NCBI GenBank assembly: GCA_002449845.1
Contig: DJXW01000017.1
Span: forward strand, 67,942-131,941
Reading direction: 5' to 3'
Length of the DNA stretch: 64,000 nt
From: Prevotella sp. UBA6994
Lineage (GTDB): Bacteria > Bacteroidota > Bacteroidia > Bacteroidales > Bacteroidaceae
Part shown: positions 8,661-16,884 of the stretch, piece after piece
Layout of the letters: each line of letters starts with the position of its first letter
Numbering within the stretch: position 1 is the first letter of the stretch
The notes under the pieces: model-generated
What the model was told of the DNA's origin: nothing
The model's database searches: none
What the model saw: only the letters and a program-made list of their open reading frames with translations
Made by a program: the position numbers and the translations under genes

Positions 8661-9602
8661 ATGCAAAAGAAGAAAGTTTCAATCATGGTTCCTTGTTACA
8701 ACGAAAGCGAATCTTTGCCTTTTTTGTATGAAGAACTGAACAAATTGATGAATAGTCTTAATCAATATGATTGGGAAGTTTTGTTTGTCAATGATGGAAG
8801 TAAAGATGAAACTATAGAAGTCATTAAAAAATTGTTTAATGAGGACAATCGGATTGCATACGTAGACTTATCTCGCAATTTTGGTAAGGAGAAAGCCATG
8901 TTAGCTGGATTTGATTATGTTACTGGTGATTGCTTGATAATCATGGACGCAGATTTACAACATCCGCCAACAGTAATCCCCGATATGCTTCAAAAATGGG
9001 AGGAAGGTTTCCAAGATGTTTATGGTAAAAGAATAACGAGAGGAAAAGAGAGTTGGTTGAGAAAGAAACTATCCCTTTTGTTTTATCGAATATTACAAAG
9101 TTCTGTGAGTTATGATATCTTGGAAAATGTCGGCGATTTCCGATTGTTGGACAGAAAATGTATAGATTCCTTGAAACAACTGAGAGAAGAGGAACGCTAT
9201 ACAAAAGGAATGTATTGTTGGATTGGTTTTCGTAAGACTTATGTAGAATATGTAACTCAAGAAAGGGCTGCTGGTACATCTTCATGGAACTTCTTTGGCT
9301 TGTTAAAACTGGCCATTGATGGAATCGTTAGTTTCACCATGATGCCACTACGTTTTGCCTCTATCATGGGAATTGTGATAGCTATAGTTGCATTGCTTTA
9401 TATGATTGTCGTATTTGCTAAGGCCTTGATTTTGGGCGATCCTGTAGCTGGTTATCCAACACTAATAACAACCATACTATTCTTGGGTTCCGTTCAGCTA
9501 ATTGCCTTAGGCATTTTAGGAGAATATGTAGGAAGAATTTTTAACGAAACCAAAAAACGTCCCACTTATATCATACAAGAATATCGTAATCATCTTGATT
9601 AA
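8661..9602 (+). CDS. GT2 glycosyltransferase, GtrB / polyprenyl-phosphate sugar transferase type
   Basis: This 313-residue protein has a GT-A fold: SIMVPCYNESESLP at the N-terminus, VNDGSKDET (about 44-52), and the metal-binding DADLQHP (96-102). GDFRLLDRK (about 157-165) and RAAGTSSW (about 212-219) are typical of the GtrB/DPM1 group. Two membrane helices follow (about 230-255 and 267-290). Such enzymes transfer glucose or another sugar from a nucleotide sugar to undecaprenyl phosphate at the inner membrane. It lies 12 bases before a large membrane protein gene, matching the arrangement in which a partner moves the lipid-linked sugar onto an envelope glycan (inference). Confidence 0.88.
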   Translation: MQKKKVSIMVPCYNESESLPFLYEELNKLMNSLNQYDWEVLFVNDGSKDETIEVIKKLFNEDNRIAYVDLSRNFGKEKAMLAGFDYVTGDCLIIMDADLQHPPTVIPDMLQKWEEGFQDVYGKRITRGKESWLRKKLSLLFYRILQSSVSYDILENVGDFRLLDRKCIDSLKQLREEERYTKGMYCWIGFRKTYVEYVTQERAAGTSSWNFFGLLKLAIDGIVSFTMMPLRFASIMGIVIAIVALLYMIVVFAKALILGDPVAGYPTLITTILFLGSVQLIALGILGEYVGRIFNETKKRPTYIIQEYRNHLD

Positions 9603-9614
9603 TTTTCAATTTCA

Positions 9615-11249
9615 ATGAAATTATCTAAGTTTTTTTTCGCCCTATCCTTTGTCGTAATTGGTGTGGTTTTTTACGCATGGGATTGTCATAATATGTTTAT
9701 TAATGACGATGTCTTTTATGCGTTCTATTGTGAAATTCCAAAAAGAATAGAATCTTTTACAGATATTTTCAATTCTCAAATAGATCATTATTTTTTGAGA
9801 AATGGACGTTTTCTTATCCATTGTATTGTCCAAATGTTTTGTGCAATTTGGGGATTAAAGGCTTTTTATGTCGTCAATACAATTGTTTTTTTGTGTTTTT
9901 TATATTTAATATATTGGTATATTTTACAACGAACGAAAAATGATTCCGCACTATTATCAATAACTCTGTTATCTTTGTTACTCTTTTTGCCTCAGTGGAA
10001 TTACACGATTATTGGATATGTTTCTGGGGCAGTGAATTATTTGTGGTGTGCTGTTTTTTATATGCTTTTTATTATTTTCTATGAAAATGAAAGGAAAAAA
10101 CAAAGATCTGTTAATACTTTATATGGAATAGCATACTTCTTGTTGTCATTAATTGTTGGTTCCTTACAGGAGAGTTTTTGCATTGGTATTTCTGGCTATT
10201 TCCTTTATTACTATATTAAGAATCCGAAATTATTTAAAGGGAGTGTTATTCCTATAGTAATAGGATTTTTAATAGGAAGTGCTATTGTAGTTGTTGCTCC
10301 AGGAAATTTAGTGCGTGTCGAAAGAGAAGTTCCCGATACTTTTATTCTGATTCGGTTCGTTAAGAATTTTTTCTTTTTATTCGGAGGCGGTGGAAAAGTC
10401 TTAGTGTTATTTGTTGGAACAATCGTTTTTATGTGGTTAAAAAAAAGAAATATATTGATTTCTTTTTACAAGGAATATGAATTACTTTTTGGAATAATGT
10501 TTTTTAATATATTATTTCTTGTCTTCGTAGCCTTTAATACCCATCGCCAATTGATGAGCGTTAATTTGTATGCAACGATTCTTTTAGTGATATTATTATA
10601 TCAATTATGTGGAAAAATATTATCTAAATATCATTTAGCTATAAATGTTATTATAACCGTTTTTTTTGTATATTCTTCTATACAAATATATAATGAAAGA
10701 ATAGTAATTTCTAATGCTTATAATGAATTGTGGGAAAATGCAAGAATCGCAAAGAATGAAACAGTTATTGACGTAAAGTATGATAGTTTGTTAGCAACAA
10801 AAAACAATTGGTATACTAAAAAATTTACACGGAGACAATATTTGGGCGATTTTGAACGTGTATGGATGGCTTATTATTTAACTGATGGAAAAGATAGAAG
10901 GCATTGTTCGAGAATATTGCCAGATCAACTAGATCTTATAAAAAGTTATTGCATTCCTAAAAATCAAGTTTCCCATAATGTGTACAAACCAAATAATAAG
11001 TATTATTATATAATAGTGGTTAACAATACAGATTCGTTAACTAATAAGTCAATCCATGTAATAAATGAGTCTTTTCCAATGTCCAAAGTATTTAATTTTA
11101 TTAAAACGGGGTCAGCTAAGACAGTATTAGATATACCTTTACCTGAAATAGATGATTTTTTTACTTCTGAAAACAAGACCTTTTATATTTATCGTATAAA
11201 TGAGGATTTGGAAACTTATTCTGTAGAATTGAGACCATCAGAATCGTAG
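9615..11249 (+). CDS. Integral membrane protein of unknown function, possible glycosyltransferase partner (DUF6056-like)
   Basis: This 544-residue protein has roughly 10-11 hydrophobic helices up to about residue 360, then a soluble C-terminal part of about 180 residues. An acidic motif after the first helix (NMFINDDVFYAF, about 27-38) recalls the catalytic Asp in the first periplasmic loop of GT-C enzymes and of DUF6056-type proteins. Together with the adjacent GtrB-like gene this suggests a polyprenyl-phosphate-sugar-dependent transferase modifying a surface glycan. This is inference; no family was confidently recognised. The gene is visibly more AT-rich than its neighbours and uses AT-ending codons, suggesting transfer or relaxed selection. 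Confidence 0.7.
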   Translation: MKLSKFFFALSFVVIGVVFYAWDCHNMFINDDVFYAFYCEIPKRIESFTDIFNSQIDHYFLRNGRFLIHCIVQMFCAIWGLKAFYVVNTIVFLCFLYLIYWYILQRTKNDSALLSITLLSLLLFLPQWNYTIIGYVSGAVNYLWCAVFYMLFIIFYENERKKQRSVNTLYGIAYFLLSLIVGSLQESFCIGISGYFLYYYIKNPKLFKGSVIPIVIGFLIGSAIVVVAPGNLVRVEREVPDTFILIRFVKNFFFLFGGGGKVLVLFVGTIVFMWLKKRNILISFYKEYELLFGIMFFNILFLVFVAFNTHRQLMSVNLYATILLVILLYQLCGKILSKYHLAINVIITVFFVYSSIQIYNERIVISNAYNELWENARIAKNETVIDVKYDSLLATKNNWYTKKFTRRQYLGDFERVWMAYYLTDGKDRRHCSRILPDQLDLIKSYCIPKNQVSHNVYKPNNKYYYIIVVNNTDSLTNKSIHVINESFPMSKVFNFIKTGSAKTVLDIPLPEIDDFFTSENKTFYIYRINEDLETYSVELRPSES

Positions 11250-11361
11250 ATGTACTTTTTGTTGATGGTAAAGATGGTGTTTGCATGTCGTATATAATGT
11301 GTTTGATGGGCAAAAAGGATAGATTTTCGTGTTTATAGAAAAATATTTCATTTTTTTTGTG

Positions 11362-11369
11362 TAAGTTTG
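11362..11369 (+). promoter_or_regulatory. -7 box TAAGTTTG before the TetR gene
   Basis: A TAnnTTTG match 19 bases before the ATG at 11389. A long T run lies just upstream but no well-spaced -33 element was found. Confidence 0.5.
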
Positions 11370-11388
11370 CAGAATGAATTAATATTTT

Positions 11389-12018
11389 ATGCGAACATCA
11401 GCAAATCCTACGATTTACAGAAGAGAATTGAAAGGGAGAATTCTTGAAGTTGCCATGCGTGAATTTAAGCGCAAGGGAGTGAGGTCTGTAAAGATGGATG
11501 ACATCGCACGGATACTCACTATTTCAAAACGTACCCTATACGAGATTTATTCCGACAAACAAGAATTGTTGCTTGAATGCATACGAATGGAAGATGAGCA
11601 ACGCAATGAGGCGTTGTCTTCTTTTGCCAATGACAAAAACATGGGGGCTATTGACATCATCATGGAGTTTTACAGAATGCAGATCAAAGACCTCGCAAAT
11701 GTAAACCCCGTGTTTTACGAGGACGTGAAAAAGTTCAAGGTCGTGAGAGACTACTTACGAGAAAGACACATACAACACCAACAACGTGGTGTCATGTTCT
11801 TGAAGAAAGGCATGGAAGACGGATACTTTAGGGAAGACGTTGACTTTGAACTCATTTCACAATTGGCAGAGAAGTTGAGTGAGTTTGTCATGGAGTCACG
11901 TATGTATAATCAATATGGTTTAGAACATGTGTTCAGAAATATCATTTTATTGTTTTTCCGCGGATTATGTACCCCGAAAGGCATTGAGGTGATGGACCAA
12001 TTACTCGCAAAGGAATAA
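11389..12018 (+). CDS. TetR/AcrR family transcriptional regulator
   Basis: This 209-residue protein has an N-terminal helix-turn-helix (about 14-60): RILEVAMREFKRKGVRSVKM, then DDIARILTISKRTLYEIYSDKQELL, with the Y-x-x-F/Y-x-x-K-x-x-L pattern typical of TetR. The C-terminal 140 residues form the variable ligand-binding and dimerisation part. It starts a plus-strand run with the HAD phosphatase (4 bases later) and the MFS transporter, so it may control their expression in response to a small molecule. Ligand unknown. Confidence 0.88.
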   Translation: MRTSANPTIYRRELKGRILEVAMREFKRKGVRSVKMDDIARILTISKRTLYEIYSDKQELLLECIRMEDEQRNEALSSFANDKNMGAIDIIMEFYRMQIKDLANVNPVFYEDVKKFKVVRDYLRERHIQHQQRGVMFLKKGMEDGYFREDVDFELISQLAEKLSEFVMESRMYNQYGLEHVFRNIILLFFRGLCTPKGIEVMDQLLAKE

Positions 12019-12022
12019 TGTA

Positions 12023-12667
12023 ATGAAGGGAGCTTTATTTGATTTAGATGGTGTAATAGTTGATACAGAGTCTCAATACAGTGTGTTTTGGGGTGAGCAA
12101 ATGCGTCATTATTTTCCTCATCAAGAAGGACTGGAAGACCTAATCAAAGGTCAGACTCTGGTACAGATATACGACCGTCTGTTTCACGGGATGGAACAGG
12201 TTCAGCAGGAAATAACCAGAAAGCTGGATGAGTTTGAGCGCAATATGTCGTATGATTACGTCAAGGGGTTTGAATCTTTTATTTTGGACCTGCGTAAACA
12301 TGGCGTGAAGACGGCTGTCATTACCAGTAGCAATCTTCCCAAAATGGAAAACGTCTATCGAAAACATCCTGAGTTTGTTTCTTACTTTGATAGGATTCTC
12401 ACATCTGAGGATTTCAGCAAAAGCAAACCTGACCCAGATTGCTATCTAAAAGGAGCAAAAAGCTTGGATGCTTTACCTTGTGATTGTGTTGGATTTGAAG
12501 ACAGCTTCAATGGCTTAAAAGCTGTTCAGGCATCGGGCATGAAGGTGGTTGGCTTATATACCACCAACTCACGAGAAGACATCCTGCCGTATTGTGATAA
12601 GGTATTGCCCCACTTCGAGGGAGTGGGGTACATGGATATGCTCCGACTATTTGACAATCAAAGATGA
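12023..12667 (+). CDS. HAD superfamily phosphatase (beta-phosphoglucomutase-like)
   Basis: This 214-residue cytosolic protein has all four HAD motifs: nucleophile and acid in FDLDGVIVDTE (Asp7, Asp9), TSS at 101-103, Lys135 in SKSKPDPDCY, and the acidic GFEDSFNG (about 157-164). A helical cap (about 15-80) places it in the subfamily that includes beta-phosphoglucomutase and small sugar-phosphate phosphatases. It overlaps the start of the MFS gene by 4 bases (ATGA), so the two are translationally coupled. Substrate unknown. Confidence 0.88.
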   Translation: MKGALFDLDGVIVDTESQYSVFWGEQMRHYFPHQEGLEDLIKGQTLVQIYDRLFHGMEQVQQEITRKLDEFERNMSYDYVKGFESFILDLRKHGVKTAVITSSNLPKMENVYRKHPEFVSYFDRILTSEDFSKSKPDPDCYLKGAKSLDALPCDCVGFEDSFNGLKAVQASGMKVVGLYTTNSREDILPYCDKVLPHFEGVGYMDMLRLFDNQR

Positions 12668-13848
12668 TAGACACACAATATACACCCACACACGAAAAAC
12701 TTTGGCATCGTGAGTTTTGGATGTTGACATTTGCCAACCTATTCCTCTCGATGTCGGTTTGTATGTTGATACCTATTTTGCCAAAGTATTTGATGGAAGT
12801 AGAAGACTTGTCTTCATGGCAGGTGGGCATTGTGATGGGTGTCTATTCGTTAGGATTGTTTGTCTTTGGTCCCTTGTGTAATTGGTTGATTCAGCGCTAC
12901 CGACGCAATAGCGTGTGTCTATGGGCAGTGTTGTTGATGGTAGCTTCACTCGCTCTGTTCACCCACGGTCATCAATGGTTGGGCGAAGTGTCACACGACA
13001 TGATTATCTACACCTTTTATCGATTCGTGTTAGGTGCGTTTTTCGGTTTGTCGCAGATGGTGTTATGTAGTACGTTGATCATAGACATCAGTGAATCTTT
13101 TAAGCGCACGGAAGCCAATCTCACCGTAGCGTGGTTTGGTAGGATGGGATTACCATTAGGGGCGTTGTTGGCAATAGCATTAGACGTCTATTTGCCTGGT
13201 GGAGACTATATGGCATTCGATGTTTCAGCTATTCTATCGGTAGTTGCCTTTATATTGATCATGTCTGTGAAATTCCCCTTCAAGGTACCCGACGAGAATG
13301 TATCTCATTTCAGCCTTGATCGTTTTTTCCTGTCATCAGCATGGTTGCCTTTTCTCAATCTTATATTGATAACCACTGCGGTTGGTGTTCTATTGACCAT
13401 GAATGTCTCTCTCCTTTTTTATGGAATGTTGTTGCTGGGACTTACCCTTGCATTGTTGTCAGAGAAACATATCGACAAACTTTTAGATCCAAAGGTGGAG
13501 ACAATGACAGGGTTGGCGTTCATGGCGTTAGCCTCACTCATCTCGATGACCATGCAAGAGATTTCCATATACATTACTCCCATGCTTATAGGATATGGAT
13601 TGGGTTTGGTGGGAACCCGTTTCTTGTTGTATTTCATCCAACTTAGTTTGCATTGTCAGAGGGGAACGTCTCAAAGCTCGTTTTTCTTGGCATGGGAATG
13701 CGGTATAGGCTTGGGATTGTTTGTGGGATATTCACTTCTTTCTGAATACGAAGAAAAGAGCAAGTTCATGTTAGTGCTTTTGGTCACAGCATGGATTATA
13801 TATAAATATGGTACGTACACGTGGTGCGTGAAACATAAGAATCGTTGA
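12664..13848 (+). CDS. MFS transporter
   Basis: This 394-residue inner membrane protein has about 11-12 hydrophobic helices and a typical MFS start (ANLFLSMSVCMLIPILPKYL). The loop between helices 2 and 3 (GPLCNWLIQRYRRNS) resembles the MFS motif A region. Substrate cannot be inferred; its context with a TetR regulator would fit an efflux or metabolite exporter. The start overlaps the HAD stop, and the next gene begins 36 bases after its stop. Confidence 0.88.
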   Translation: MIDTQYTPTHEKLWHREFWMLTFANLFLSMSVCMLIPILPKYLMEVEDLSSWQVGIVMGVYSLGLFVFGPLCNWLIQRYRRNSVCLWAVLLMVASLALFTHGHQWLGEVSHDMIIYTFYRFVLGAFFGLSQMVLCSTLIIDISESFKRTEANLTVAWFGRMGLPLGALLAIALDVYLPGGDYMAFDVSAILSVVAFILIMSVKFPFKVPDENVSHFSLDRFFLSSAWLPFLNLILITTAVGVLLTMNVSLLFYGMLLLGLTLALLSEKHIDKLLDPKVETMTGLAFMALASLISMTMQEISIYITPMLIGYGLGLVGTRFLLYFIQLSLHCQRGTSQSSFFLAWECGIGLGLFVGYSLLSEYEEKSKFMLVLLVTAWIIYKYGTYTWCVKHKNR

Positions 13849-13884
13849 ATTATAATAAACGGTATTTTTTATCGTTATCTTAAT

Positions 13885-15318
13885 ATGAGAAAAAGATTTT
13901 TGCTCATAGCGTTGACCACTCTTTTGATGATGGTTTGCTCGTGTAGTGATGATGATTCGTTTACCACTTCACGAAGTAATCTCCTTGTTTTTTCTACAGA
14001 TACCGTTAAGTTGGATACCGTTTTCAGCAATGTCCCTACTCCCACCAAATCGTTTTGGGTCTATAATCGTTCTGGCGATGGTATTCGCTGTGCTAACATC
14101 AGATTGGAGCATGGTAACCAAACGGGATTCAGGGTGAATGTTGACGGAACTTACCTGGGACCAAGCAATGGCTACCAAAGCAATCAAGTGGAGATACGAA
14201 ACAAAGACAGTATTCGCGTATTCGTAGAACTGACCTCTACATTTACCTACTCGGATGATCCCAAGTATCTTGAAGACAATTTGCTTTTCACATTGGAGAG
14301 TGGCGTGGAGCAACGTGTCAATCTAAACGCCTTTAGTTGGGATGCGACATTGGTCAACCATCTTCACGTTTCAAAAGATACGGTATTGGCAACAACCAAA
14401 CCTATGGTTGTTTATGGAGGAATTGTGGTAGATAGTGCAGCCACGCTGACGATTGATGCTGGCACAACGCTTTACTTCCACAACAATGCGGGGATTGACG
14501 TGTATGGAAAACTGATATGTAACGGTAAACCTGATGCCAATGTCGTATTACGTGGTGACCGTATTGACAGAATGTTTGATTATCTGCCTTACGACAATGT
14601 TTCAGGACAATGGTTAGGCATTCGCATTTTCGAATCTTCATACGGCAACGTCTTGCAATATACAGATGTGCATAGTACGTTTAACGGCATTGTTGTAGAT
14701 TCATGCGACATAAACCAATCTTCTCTCTCGCTATCATCATCCACGGTACATAATTGCCAAGGATATGGATTGTATTTAGAGAATTGCATGGCTGAGATAG
14801 ACAATAGTCAAATCACCAACACCTTATATGATTGCTTGATGATTCATGGAGGACAGGTGAAAGTGAACAATTGCACATTGGCGCAATTTTATCCTTTTGA
14901 TTCAAATCGTGGAATGGCTTTGATGCTCTCGTCTAAGTATTTCCCAGTCGTTAATTTCCTTTGCCAAAACTCATTGATAACGGGGTATGCAGATGACGTG
15001 CTCATTTGCGAGAGAAAGGATAGTGTGGCTTTTAAATTCCTATTCGACCATTGCATCATCCGCACACCTGTTATCAAGACAGACGATAGCTTGTTTTTTA
15101 AAAACGTCATTTACGAGGATATCAAAGATAGTGTTTCTTATGGACACAAACATTTTGTGAAAGTAGATATTGATAAGCAACAATACGACTTTCATCTTGA
15201 CTCCGTTAGCGCTGCTATAGGCAAGGCTGACGCAAGCACCTCTTTGCCTCTTGACCGTGAAGGCATGATACGTGATGATCAACCCGACATCGGCTGTTAC
15301 GAATACAGAAAACAATAA
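13885..15318 (+). CDS. Lipoprotein with right-handed parallel beta-helix domain
   Basis: This 477-residue protein has a lipoprotein signal ending at Cys20 (MMVCSC) followed by an acidic SDDD, the pattern that directs Bacteroidota lipoproteins to the cell surface. A beta-sandwich-like part (about 25-165) with LDTVFSNVPTPTKSFWVYN is followed by a region of repeated short strands (about 180-420: VVYGGIVVDSAATLTIDAGT, then repeated N-C turns such as NCQGYGLYLENC) typical of parallel beta-helix proteins. No catalytic motif of a known lyase or GH28 was seen. Its role may be glycan binding or surface structure. Confidence 0.75.
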   Translation: MRKRFLLIALTTLLMMVCSCSDDDSFTTSRSNLLVFSTDTVKLDTVFSNVPTPTKSFWVYNRSGDGIRCANIRLEHGNQTGFRVNVDGTYLGPSNGYQSNQVEIRNKDSIRVFVELTSTFTYSDDPKYLEDNLLFTLESGVEQRVNLNAFSWDATLVNHLHVSKDTVLATTKPMVVYGGIVVDSAATLTIDAGTTLYFHNNAGIDVYGKLICNGKPDANVVLRGDRIDRMFDYLPYDNVSGQWLGIRIFESSYGNVLQYTDVHSTFNGIVVDSCDINQSSLSLSSSTVHNCQGYGLYLENCMAEIDNSQITNTLYDCLMIHGGQVKVNNCTLAQFYPFDSNRGMALMLSSKYFPVVNFLCQNSLITGYADDVLICERKDSVAFKFLFDHCIIRTPVIKTDDSLFFKNVIYEDIKDSVSYGHKHFVKVDIDKQQYDFHLDSVSAAIGKADASTSLPLDREGMIRDDQPDIGCYEYRKQ

Positions 15319-15338
15319 AGACCTTAATACCTTGAGTC

Positions 15339-15821
15339 ATGGAAAATATAAAAATCGAAATCAACATCCAATATTGCTCGCCTGAGGAGCTGCCCATGGA
15401 AGACCAAGAACTTATTGACAAAGCCATCAAGGCTACTGACAATTCTTATTCTAAATATAGTCACTTTTGCGTAGGTGCAGCAATTCGCCTTTCTGACGGA
15501 AGAATTGTAATAGGGGCAAACCAAGAAAATGCCGCTTTCCCTTCTGGTCTTTGCGCTGAAAGGTCGGCTATCTTTGCGGCTCAATCACAGTATCCCGAAT
15601 TGGCAATAAACACATTGTGCATTGCCGCAAAAAACACAAATGGTCTGGTACCAAGACCTGTGTCTCCCTGCGGAGCATGCAGACAGGTTATCCTTGAAAT
15701 CGAGGATAGATACAAGAAACCCGTACGCATTTTGCTCTATGGTACAGAAGTAGTGTATGTGGTCAATAGCGTAAAGGATCTAATGCCCCTGTCATTTGCA
15801 GAAACAGACATGTATCAATAG
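15339..15821 (+). CDS. cdd: Cytidine deaminase
   Basis: This 160-residue protein has the zinc site and proton shuttle of cytidine deaminases: CAERSA (Cys72, Glu74) and PCGACRQ (Cys111, Cys114), with the substrate loop NQENAAFPSG just before. It hydrolyses (deoxy)cytidine to (deoxy)uridine for pyrimidine salvage in the cytosol. Length is right for the homotetrameric class. It follows the beta-helix lipoprotein by 20 bases and is the last gene before the tRNAs. Confidence 0.95.
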   Translation: MENIKIEINIQYCSPEELPMEDQELIDKAIKATDNSYSKYSHFCVGAAIRLSDGRIVIGANQENAAFPSGLCAERSAIFAAQSQYPELAINTLCIAAKNTNGLVPRPVSPCGACRQVILEIEDRYKKPVRILLYGTEVVYVVNSVKDLMPLSFAETDMYQ

Positions 15822-15884
15822 TTAATAAATATTAACAGCAAACAAATTCTTTGCTATTATTTTTTCATTCTAAAATAATAATAT

Positions 15885-15892
15885 TACCTTTG
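15885..15892 (+). promoter_or_regulatory. -7 box TACCTTTG of the tRNA operon
   Basis: A TAnnTTTG match 50 bases before tRNA-Ser, in the short intergenic gap after cdd. Confidence 0.6.
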
Positions 15893-15941
15893 CATTCGCA
15901 TTTGAGACATAATGCTCTGGTAATTCAGAACCGACCGGTAA

Positions 15942-16028
15942 GGAAGTTTGGGTGAGTGGCTGAAACCAGCAGTTTGCTAAACTGCCGTGCGGGTAACCGT
16001 ACCGGGGGTTCGAATCCCCCAGCTTCCG
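15942..16028 (+). tRNA. tRNA-Ser (GCT)
   Basis: 87 bases with acceptor stem GGAAGTT/AGCTTCC (one G-U), anticodon loop TTGCTAA giving GCT, a long variable arm as in class II tRNAs, and T arm GGGGGTTCGAATCCCCC. The 3' CCA is not encoded. Confidence 0.93.
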
Positions 16029-16053
16029 CAAGGAAATGTCAAGAATGTATGAT

Positions 16054-16125
16054 GGTGGATTCATCTAATGGTTAGGATACAAGATTCTCAATCTTGGCAT
16101 AGGGGTTCGATTCCCCTATCCACTA
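16054..16125 (+). tRNA. tRNA-Glu (CTC)
   Basis: 72 bases with acceptor GGTGGAT/ATCCACT (first pair G-U), D-loop AATGGTTAGGAT, anticodon loop TTCTCAA giving CTC (reads GAG), and T arm AGGGGTTCGATTCCCCT. It lies 25 bases after tRNA-Ser and is probably cotranscribed. CCA is not encoded. Confidence 0.88.
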
Positions 16126-16134
16126 CAAAGAGCG

Positions 16135-16167
16135 GAAAACGGCAGTCCTCAAGGATTGCCGTTTTTT
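16135..16167 (+). terminator. Terminator of the tRNA operon
   Basis: AACGGCA and TGCCGTT flank a near-complete stem (AACGGCAGTCCT pairs with AGGATTGCCGTT with one G-U), followed by a T run (GTTTTTTC). Confidence 0.85.
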
Positions 16168-16187
16168 CGTAACCTTATGAAAATAAA

Positions 16188-16217
16188 GGCTCAGCGGATT
16201 TAGGCTCAGCGGATTTA
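16188..16217 (+). repeat. 15-bp exact tandem duplication
   Basis: GGCTCAGCGGATTTA occurs twice head to tail (16188-16202 and 16203-16217), just downstream of the tRNA terminator. The rest of 16218-16750 holds no convincing gene; it is AT-rich with one 60-codon frame of low-complexity composition. Confidence 0.85.
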
Positions 16218-16395
16218 CCCGGTTGGTGAAGCTTGGCTAATCAAGAATAAAGTGAGTCAGAGGTTTAATTTTACCATCCTATATTTTTACAAAATTATGT
16301 TTGGTTTTTCTTGCATTATAGAAATAAAGAAGCTGAAAATTGGGTTTATAAACTCAGAATTACACCATTTCTTGAATAAAAAGATGAGTTATGAC

Positions 16396-16435
16396 GCTAA
16401 CATATTATGTTACGGGCATAATATAATATGTTAGC
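16396..16435. repeat. Perfect 13-bp inverted repeat (palindromic element)
   Basis: GCTAACATATTAT (16396-16408) and ATAATATGTTAGC (16423-16435) are perfect reverse complements around a 14-base loop containing GTTACGGGC. The arm and loop words resemble the GTAAC...GTTACGAGC units at 47874-47957. Confidence 0.8.
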
Positions 16436-16750
16436 TCTGCTAAAACGATACTTGATGAATGTATAAAATGATGTTTTTTCAGTGAGAAATATGCTTTTTG
16501 ATGGTTTTTGAAGAAACCTTAAAATAACAAGCAACTGATTATCAATTAATTAACAAAACATCGCTATTTTTCATTATTTCGCACCATCATAAAATAATTT
16601 TGAAATAACGTCTGGAAATTGAACCAAAATTGCGAAATAGCATGACAAAATCTTATTTTATTTTTCAGAAGTTTTTTATTTAGTTGTTTTTTTATGGTTA
16701 CTAAATATAAAAAGATAGGGCAGAAATGCCGATAATTCCCAAACTTTGCG

Positions 16751-16802
16751 TAACTTTGCAATTGAATAGTAGGTGGTCGGACTAATATGCCAACCTCCTA
16801 CT
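16751..16802 (+). promoter_or_regulatory. -7 box and 5' leader hairpin of the AraC-type regulator gene
   Basis: TAACTTTG lies at 16751-16758. Transcription would start at about 16765, placing a hairpin (AGTAGGTGGTCGG at 16768-16780 with CCAACCTCCTACT at 16790-16802, two mismatches) at the very 5' end of a 120-base leader. A 5' hairpin may stabilise the mRNA; no T run follows, so it is not a terminator. Confidence 0.45.
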
Positions 16803-16884
16803 ACAAAACTAACAAATAACTGTTAGCTGGACTTAAACGTTAATACGTTTACAAGGCAAGAATTTCAAAATCAGGTTATTATCC

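Noticed and set aside
16252..16434. 60-codon frame after the tRNAs
   Set aside because: Low complexity, no signal or domain; its end overlaps the palindrome at 16396-16435, and no promoter box was seen.
16768..16802. Terminator before the AraC gene
   Set aside because: The hairpin lacks a T run and lies downstream of the -7 box, so it is more likely part of the leader.
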